This document shows, in pieces, positions 58,690 through 64,000 of a stretch of 64,000 bases of DNA. Source of the stretch: Hyphomicrobiales bacterium (lineage in GTDB: Bacteria > Pseudomonadota > Alphaproteobacteria > Rhizobiales > OSC116); assembly GCA_013214705.1 (NCBI GenBank), contig JABSRZ010000003.1:775443-839442 (forward strand). The letters are read 5' to 3'. Every line of letters begins with the position of its first letter. Position 1 is the stretch's first letter. A program made the translations under genes and the position numbers. Below the pieces are notes generated by a model. The model was not told the origin of the DNA and did not search any database. It saw nothing but the letters and a program-made list of their open reading frames with translations.

Positions 58690-61065
58690 TTAGTCATCTT
58701 TTGGTGAGATTTTATTTTTGGCTGCGGTTTTTTGGCTTCTTTTTAATTTGAAATTATACAGTATCCGCATGGCCGAAGGCAGTAATAATGTGTCGGTTAA
58801 CAAAGCGCCCATAATGAGCATCATGAGCAAGATGCCATATAATTTAATCAGCGGCATTTCACTAAATACCACAATGCCAATGCCGCCACCGAGCACCAGT
58901 GATGTCACCACCAATACAGAGGTAACGCTATCCATGGTTTTGCGCAGCGCGTCTTCTATGTTTAAACCTTCTTGGATGGCGCGTTTATACCTGTGTAACA
59001 CATGAATGGTATTGTCGACCGCAATGCCAAAGCCGATGGTAAATGCCACCACAGAGATGAATTGCAGCCCTTGATTGGTTATGTATAAAAACAGCCCGGC
59101 AAGCCCTATGGGTATTAAATTAGCAATCAGCGCAAACCCGCCTGCGCCCAAAGAACGGAATGAAATAGCGACAACAGCCACGCCGCCAAATATAGCCAAT
59201 ATCAGCGAATAATTGAGGCTATTAATCATGTCATGGCTAGATTTAGCCGACAAAGGCAATATGCCGGTCACGCTTAATTTGGCAAATGAAAACTTAGCTT
59301 CTAAAGCTTTGAGATTGGCTTCTAATTGCACCAATTCAGGCAGCAATGCCGATGCATCGGTATCGGGCAACAAGCCAATGACCAAGCTTTGTTTTTGGTC
59401 TTGGCGCAACAGGCCGGACGCCACATCTACATTATTGTCGATGAACTCAAAAAATCCATCTACCGATTTATCGGTTTTATTGTTTTGGACATAGTCACGC
59501 AATGTATTGAGCGATAAAGTTTGTTTGACAAATTCGGTGTTTTTTAGCAAACCTTCAATGGCAGCATATAGCTCAAAAGTTGGCTCGCTGCGTAGGTTAT
59601 GGGCTTGGTCAAATTCTACAAAAATTCTAATCTCATTGGTGCCAGATAATTTTTCGCCAATGCGGCTGACCCCAACAAATGCCTCATTATGCTGCGGTAA
59701 ATTGTCTATATAACGGTAACGCGGCTCGTTTTGGGTATAAAATATCGCCAAAATCGCCACACATAACACCGAGAATATGGCAATTTGTTTTGGCCATTTC
59801 ATAAATAAAACTTTGCAAAATTCGGTATAGCTATCTAACGCCCGGTGCATGATGGGATGTTTGTAACCGGGTTCTGCCTCGGTCACCAAATGATGCATTT
59901 TCATTTTTTTGGGCAATGTAAGTTTTGCCAAAGCGGGTATAAGCGTGAGGGTGATGACGAAGGCAAAGAAAGTGCCAAAGGTACAGATATAGCCAAATTT
60001 ACTAACAATAGGGTGTTGCGCGGCCAATAATGACACCATGGCCACGCCGGTGGTGATCGAGGTTAAAACGCAGGCTGGGCCAATGTGTTTTACGGTTAGC
60101 CTAATGGCCTCATCGCGGTCATAACCCTGCTCTAAGCGCCGCCGTAAGCCATAAACCAAATGCACGCTATCACAAAATGAAATAACCATAATCAGCAAAG
60201 GCGCAATGTTAGACAAAACATCCATCTCGATGTCAAACCAGCCAAACATGCCGCGCATGGTGACCATGGACACCACGGTCGGCAGGCCAGCCAGTAACAC
60301 AAATTTGCCTTTTCTAAAATATAACCAAGAGATTATAAAGCCAAATAAAATGCCAAATAGCGTGAAACTGGCTTGGTCATACAACATATAGCCGATGATT
60401 TCGGCCTTAAATATACTAAGCCCTGACATTTCAAAAGCTAGGCTTTTGTCGTTGATTTGTTTTTTTGCCAAATCCAATAGCCTGCTGCGCAAATCTAATA
60501 ATTTGTCGCGCTCTTCTCGGTCTTTGCCATCGCCAACCGTGGCGTCAGATTTTGGCTCGTTGACGGTGATGATGTATAATATAAGCTGCTTGTCATAAGA
60601 CAATAATTTGCCGCCAACCAACGGGTGGGTGAGCGCATGATCTAGCACCATATCGACATTATTTGAGGTTATTTCGGCAGGGAAAAGTGGCCCAAAAACA
60701 TTTTGATCATTGGGGAAATCGCGCATCGAAAACGGCGAAACCACGGCCTTAATGCCGTCATCAAATTCAAATTCGAGCTGTAAGTCATTTAATTTTCTAA
60801 TGTTTTCTGGTTTAGATAGATTTTCGCCCGATATGGTGAGCAAAAATTCATTGTCGCTGGTGACAAATAAATCATTCACTTTTTCGAACAATTCATATTG
60901 CGGGCTGCCGTCTTTAAATAGATCGGTCACATTAGAATTAAACACAATTCTATATTGGCCAAACCACATAAATATTGTGATGAGGATTATGATGACAATT
61001 GTGGTTTTGGCATATTTATGAGAAATATAGCCAATAGATTCTAGCCCGAATTTCTCTTTATTCAT
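58690..61065 (-). CDS. RND/MMPL-family exporter
   Basis: A 791-residue permease with twelve spans and two large periplasmic loops (after the first and seventh spans), the architecture of the RND superfamily. The first repeat has NIAPLLIMVISFCDSVHLVYGLRRRLEQG and the second VVAFTIGFGIAVDNTIHVLHRYKRAIQEG, the paired SSD/MMPL motifs with membrane aspartates. Substrate unknown; related proteins export lipids or small molecules. It stands alone, with no adaptor or outer-membrane gene nearby. Confidence 0.88.
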   Translation of the reverse strand: MNKEKFGLESIGYISHKYAKTTIVIIILITIFMWFGQYRIVFNSNVTDLFKDGSPQYELFEKVNDLFVTSDNEFLLTISGENLSKPENIRKLNDLQLEFEFDDGIKAVVSPFSMRDFPNDQNVFGPLFPAEITSNNVDMVLDHALTHPLVGGKLLSYDKQLILYIITVNEPKSDATVGDGKDREERDKLLDLRSRLLDLAKKQINDKSLAFEMSGLSIFKAEIIGYMLYDQASFTLFGILFGFIISWLYFRKGKFVLLAGLPTVVSMVTMRGMFGWFDIEMDVLSNIAPLLIMVISFCDSVHLVYGLRRRLEQGYDRDEAIRLTVKHIGPACVLTSITTGVAMVSLLAAQHPIVSKFGYICTFGTFFAFVITLTLIPALAKLTLPKKMKMHHLVTEAEPGYKHPIMHRALDSYTEFCKVLFMKWPKQIAIFSVLCVAILAIFYTQNEPRYRYIDNLPQHNEAFVGVSRIGEKLSGTNEIRIFVEFDQAHNLRSEPTFELYAAIEGLLKNTEFVKQTLSLNTLRDYVQNNKTDKSVDGFFEFIDNNVDVASGLLRQDQKQSLVIGLLPDTDASALLPELVQLEANLKALEAKFSFAKLSVTGILPLSAKSSHDMINSLNYSLILAIFGGVAVVAISFRSLGAGGFALIANLIPIGLAGLFLYITNQGLQFISVVAFTIGFGIAVDNTIHVLHRYKRAIQEGLNIEDALRKTMDSVTSVLVVTSLVLGGGIGIVVFSEMPLIKLYGILLMMLIMGALLTDTLLLPSAMRILYNFKLKRSQKTAAKNKISPKDD

Positions 61066-61193
61066 AATAGATGCACATCTTGTTCACTGAATTTGGCTTA
61101 ATTTAGCATAGAAATTTAGTTTTGATTAAGCTAAATTTGGCTTATTCACCACATCTAATCATCATGATTAACAGATAAGCGTGGAAAACAGCT

Positions 61194-61226
61194 AAAAAAA
61201 GGCCCGTATTTGTTAAAATACGAGCC
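61194..61226 (-). terminator. Intrinsic terminator of bfr
   Basis: An 11-bp stem with one mismatch (61201-61211 with 61216-61226) followed on the minus strand by a seven-base T run. Confidence 0.9.
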
Positions 61227-61246
61227 TTGATTAGATGCGAAACTAG

Positions 61247-61711
61247 CTACATGATAGATTGTAGATAATTTTGTTCGCCAACCCGCTCTATAAGCGAAAG
61301 TCTGGTTTCTAACCAATCAATATGCTCTTCTTCATCACCCAAAATTTTGGTGAATAATTCGCGGGTTACATAGTCTTTTTTCTGTTCGCATAATGTCAGG
61401 GCTTCAGTATATAACGCCTTGGCTTCATATTCTGTTTTCAAATCCACTTCATGCATTTCTTTAACGGTTTCGCCAATGCGAATGCCGGCTAAATCTTGCA
61501 AATTCGGGTGGCCTTCGAGCATTAAAATACGCTGAATGATGGTGTCCGCATGGCGCATTTCTTCCAGCGATTCCTCATACATTTTTTTGCCTAAGGTTTC
61601 AAAACCCCAATCGTCTAAAATCCGAGCGTGTAAAAAAAACTGGTTCACAGCCGTAAGCTCTAATTTTAGTGCTTTGTTTAAATATTCAATAACCTCTAAA
61701 TCGCCCTTCAT
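61247..61711 (-). CDS. bfr: Bacterioferritin
   Basis: A 154-residue iron-storage subunit that forms a 24-mer with bound heme. M52 in SLEEMRHAD is the axial heme ligand and E18, E51 and H54 belong to the di-iron ferroxidase site, with EEHIDWLETR near residue 130 completing it. LEGHPNLQDL is typical. The preceding gene on the same strand is the cognate ferredoxin Bfd. AGGAG is at 6 nt before the start and a good promoter lies just upstream. Confidence 0.97.
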   Translation of the reverse strand: MKGDLEVIEYLNKALKLELTAVNQFFLHARILDDWGFETLGKKMYEESLEEMRHADTIIQRILMLEGHPNLQDLAGIRIGETVKEMHEVDLKTEYEAKALYTEALTLCEQKKDYVTRELFTKILGDEEEHIDWLETRLSLIERVGEQNYLQSIM

Positions 61712-61739
61712 CGCAATCTCCTATAAGTAGTTTATAATA

Positions 61740-61768
61740 ATTCTAATCTATTTGAAAACGCTAGTCAA
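61740..61768 (-). promoter_or_regulatory. Promoter of bfr
   Basis: TTGACT at 61768-61763 and TAGAAT at 61745-61740, 17 bp apart, on the minus strand. An iron-responsive operator may overlap it, but I could not identify one with confidence. Confidence 0.65.
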
Positions 61769-61839
61769 CACAATTAGATACACCAGACCAGCGACATATT
61801 GCTGGTATAATATACAAAAATATAGATGACGAATTTAAC

Positions 61840-62043
61840 TTAAGCGACTGATTTTTTGAGTTTTTCGGCCGCAATATAATCGGCATGGGCAAGGTCTATA
61901 ATATTTTGAATGCCGGTAAAACAGCGGCCACAATTTGGCCGTTTGTCCAAAGCGCTGAAACATTTTTTAATGGAGCCATCTGCATAATGAGCAACTTTTT
62001 TAAAGTCTTTGTCAGAAATGGCGTTACAGTTACAAATAATCAT
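61840..62043 (-). CDS. bfd: Bacterioferritin-associated ferredoxin
   Basis: A 67-residue [2Fe-2S] protein that reduces the iron core of bacterioferritin so that it can be released. The four cluster ligands are C4 and C6 (MIICNCNAIS) and C38 and C41 (RPNCGRC). The next gene downstream is bfr, with its own promoter in between. Confidence 0.94.
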   Translation of the reverse strand: MIICNCNAISDKDFKKVAHYADGSIKKCFSALDKRPNCGRCFTGIQNIIDLAHADYIAAEKLKKSVA

Positions 62044-62212
62044 AGGCCTATATAGGTTTAGTTAATAATGATTGTCAATTGCTAGTTGGCATCGTGATTA
62101 ACTTATCCATAGTAATTTACTTGGGATTAAACATGCCGATTGTGACAGGCAGTTTTAGCGAGCCGAAATTAAAAATTTTAACTGGTAATTATCAATGATT
62201 TGAAAAAGAAAA

Positions 62213-62289
62213 TGGTACAGTTAGCGGGGCTCGAACCTGCGACCTCCTGGTCCACAACCAGGCGCTCTAACCAACTGAGCTATAACTGC
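62213..62289 (-). tRNA. tRNA-His (anticodon GTG)
   Basis: A complete cloverleaf on the minus strand: 7-bp acceptor (G1-T72 wobble), D-arm GCTC/GAGC, anticodon stem CCTGG/CCAGG with loop TTGTGGA, and a T-arm GCAGG/CCCGC with one A-C mismatch. The discriminator is A73 and CCA is encoded (62215-62213). The base before G1 is T, so no G-1 is encoded. This matches the alphaproteobacterial variant of tRNA-His. Confidence 0.95.
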
Positions 62290-62482
62290 ACAAAACTGGT
62301 GATAGGCTCACCAAGGTTGGGATTGTTTAGACCCTTAATAATCAATTTGCAAGTAAGATTGTAATTTCTCCCATAAAGATTGTGCAAATATGTATATTTT
62401 GTTTATTAATTGGCGCTGGCTTTTCTTTTGAGCCAAAATATGGTTTGATACAGATCAGATTAATTCAGAAATTGAGAGCATT

Positions 62483-62698
62483 ATGGGCATTAATTCTTCG
62501 CATAACCTAGTGGCAGATTTACAATTAGGCTCGACCTCCGATGGTTTGGTGCGCATTTATGTCATTGGCGAAGACATCGACCTGCCAATGGATTTCGAAC
62601 CCGATGAAGCCCGTGAAATTGCTGCCGAATTGCTGAGCGCTGCAGATGAGGCTGAACAAATAACCAAACAGAACCGTAAAAAGGGCAAAAAAAAGTAG
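62483..62698 (+). CDS. Small conserved protein, DUF6324-like
   Basis: A 71-residue acidic protein with a lysine-rich tail (NRKKGKKK). DLQLGSTSDGLVRIYV, LPMDFEPDEAREIAAEL and the overall length recall the small DUF6324 family of alphaproteobacteria; I make that link from memory of the pattern and with moderate confidence. Function unknown. An almost complete FNR-type sequence, TTGAT-N4-ATCAG, ends 24 bp before its ATG. Confidence 0.65.
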   Translation: MGINSSHNLVADLQLGSTSDGLVRIYVIGEDIDLPMDFEPDEAREIAAELLSAADEAEQITKQNRKKGKKK

Positions 62699-62873
62699 TA
62701 TTAATGACTTAAGTAATTGATTTTTATATTATGTATTGATCTTAACTATGTTTATAAACCTTTCTTTACGCCGGTGGTTATATCTGATTAATTAAAACTT
62801 TACCTAGTTTGTAAAATAATTTTTGTTTAGAATGAAATGAGTAGCTTAAGCGTTCTGAAAGATGAGTTGAGTG

Positions 62874-64000
62874 ATGAGTATTGGCCAGCCGAGCAATTTA
62901 AATAATTTGATAGATATTGAAAGCAATCTCTACAAATTAACCATACCCGCTTGGGTGTGGGATGCTGACCGAAATCGGATTATTTCGGCCAATGGACATG
63001 CGGTTAAATTTTGGAATGAACTCAGCGTTTTAGACCTTATCGACACTGTTTTTGGCATGTCGCACCCGGTTAGCTTCCAATTTTCCAACGCGATAAATTA
63101 TTTAAAAGCTGCCCCACACTGCATCAGCGTCGCGGTGGATTTTAGCGCCATAAATGTGCCTGGGGGTGTGCCCGGACATGTGAATGGGCCGACCGATTGC
63201 CAATTTTCGCGGCTGCCCGCTGCCGATGGCCGCAATATAATATTGATGAAAATAGCCGATGAGGCGGACATTGCACCACAAGCCACCACCGAGCCAGAAA
63301 TTCTTTCGGCAACTTTAGAAGCCGATGATATGGTGGCTAAAATGCTCGACAATTCGCCGGTTGCGTTGGCACTGTTTGACAGCCAAGGGCGGTTTAATTA
63401 TGCCAACAAACAATGCCAACAAATTTTTGCAAATTCGGCAGATCAATTTGTAGAACCCAATTCACTGGCAGATTGGTTTGTCGATGATGAGAATAAATTG
63501 GACTCGCCCGGTTCAACCGCTCAAAACTTAATCGAAAAATGCATAAAATATAACATCGCCAACATAAGTGTAAAAATAGACACAGCTTTTGGTGCGCGCA
63601 TGCATAGCATCATCGCCAAATCTTTTGCCATCAAACCATTTGATGATGGCAGCCAATATATATTGGTATATATGCGCGATGTGGCAGATGAGCGACATTA
63701 TGAACAAATTTTAATCGACCGGATTTCGAAACTTGAACAGCTCACCCAATTGGGCAGTGATTTTTTCTTTATTTTGGATAAAAATTTGAATTTTGTGCAA
63801 GTTAGCGGTAATTTTGAACAATTAACTGGCTATGCCACCGCCGATTTGCTTGGCCGAACATGGCAAGATGTTGCCACAAGTTTTAATTTAGACCCAAGGG
63901 GTGTGGCATCAGCGCATTTTGCCGACCAAACTTCATTTGACTATTTAAACGTCGAATGGCCGCTTAAAAATTCAAGTGGCAAATTATCGCTATCATGGCG
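62874..64000 (+). CDS. PAS-domain sensor protein, 3' part beyond the window
   Basis: An open frame of 375 codons from ATG 62874 continues past the window end. There are at least two PAS-like regions: VALALFDSQGRFNYANKQC near residue 170 and SDFFFILDKNLNFVQVSG followed by GYATADLLGRTW near residue 310. The N-terminus (AWVWDADRNRIISANGHAV) looks like a further PAS. No membrane span is seen. The output, probably a histidine kinase or a GGDEF/EAL module, lies outside the window. Confidence 0.8.
   Translation, partial: MSIGQPSNLNNLIDIESNLYKLTIPAWVWDADRNRIISANGHAVKFWNELSVLDLIDTVFGMSHPVSFQFSNAINYLKAAPHCISVAVDFSAINVPGGVPGHVNGPTDCQFSRLPAADGRNIILMKIADEADIAPQATTEPEILSATLEADDMVAKMLDNSPVALALFDSQGRFNYANKQCQQIFANSADQFVEPNSLADWFVDDENKLDSPGSTAQNLIEKCIKYNIANISVKIDTAFGARMHSIIAKSFAIKPFDDGSQYILVYMRDVADERHYEQILIDRISKLEQLTQLGSDFFFILDKNLNFVQVSGNFEQLTGYATADLLGRTWQDVATSFNLDPRGVASAHFADQTSFDYLNVEWPLKNSSGKLSLSW

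Noticed and set aside
63098-63352. 84-codon minus-strand frame
   Set aside because: It is inside the long plus-strand PAS-domain gene that runs to the window end.

Overview
The window is a gene-dense, moderately AT-rich stretch of chromosome from an alphaproteobacterium. The evidence for this is: a cox operon ordered coxB-coxA-cyoE-CoxF-like-ctaG-coxC-surf1; the groupings ispH-thrB-rnhA, ribF-ileS-lspA and gshA/rsmE/ubiA; small families such as DUF4170, DUF1127 and an IalB-like protein; a TipF-like degenerate EAL protein; and a tRNA-His with discriminator A73 and no encoded G-1. That tRNA form is known from Caulobacter and related alphaproteobacterial orders. No phage, plasmid, insertion-sequence transposase or CRISPR array was seen. 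I cannot name the genus.

Layout. 0-4 kb: DMT permease, 3-hydroxybutyrate dehydrogenase, methylglyoxal synthase, MFS permease. 4-9 kb: glycine cleavage operon gcvT-gcvH-gcvPA-gcvPB (minus strand) behind a strong promoter and a tandem glycine riboswitch. 9-18 kb: tandem-domain Usp, ispH-thrB-rnhA, glucokinase, DsbD-like protein, YqgE and a large membrane PAS-GGDEF-EAL protein. 18-27.5 kb: a minus-strand run of about ten genes from coxB through the cytochrome oxidase assembly genes to thrC, an M16 peptidase and a RimJ-like acetyltransferase. 27.9-36.9 kb: IalB-like protein, MATE pump, DUF1127, LysR regulator, gshA, rsmE, ubiA, an IMPase-family phosphatase, DUF4170. 37-46.5 kb: pgi, paired M16 peptidases, a lipoprotein, lspA, ileS, ribF. 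46.8-50.6 kb: CheY-CheZ pair, HAD hydrolase, TipF-like protein. 50.7-53 kb: groESL under CIRCE. 53-64 kb: VWA-repeat secreted protein, cysteine-containing secreted protein, second CheZ-like protein, nuclease, ATPase-only kinase fragment, RND exporter, bacterioferritin pair, tRNA-His, a small conserved protein and the start of a PAS sensor.

How the genes work together. Central carbon metabolism (glk, pgi, mgsA, bdh, gcv), aerobic respiration (aa3 oxidase with its heme and copper assembly factors), iron storage (bfr/bfd), envelope maturation (lspA, DsbD-like) and motility or c-di-GMP signalling (CheY/CheZ, TipF-like, EAL) are all represented. Oxygen control is suggested by FNR-type palindromes: a perfect TTGAC-N4-GTCAA about 40 bp before the predicted coxB start, a perfect TTGAT-N4-ATCAA on the ialB side of the same gap, and a TTGA-N6-TCAA before the usp gene.

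The most unusual feature is a dispersed non-coding element, present as four or five copies at about 31.7, 36.9, 48.1-48.3 and 52.8 kb. Each copy carries consecutive short hairpins whose stems vary in a compensated way between copies while one loop (TAAC) stays nearly constant. Two copies are also enclosed by long inverted arms. Every copy lies between the 3' ends of convergent genes. Other small curiosities are a 54-bp tandem repeat made from the 3' end of the bdh gene, 18-bp duplications around two start regions, and two CheZ-like proteins with the same C-terminal tail.
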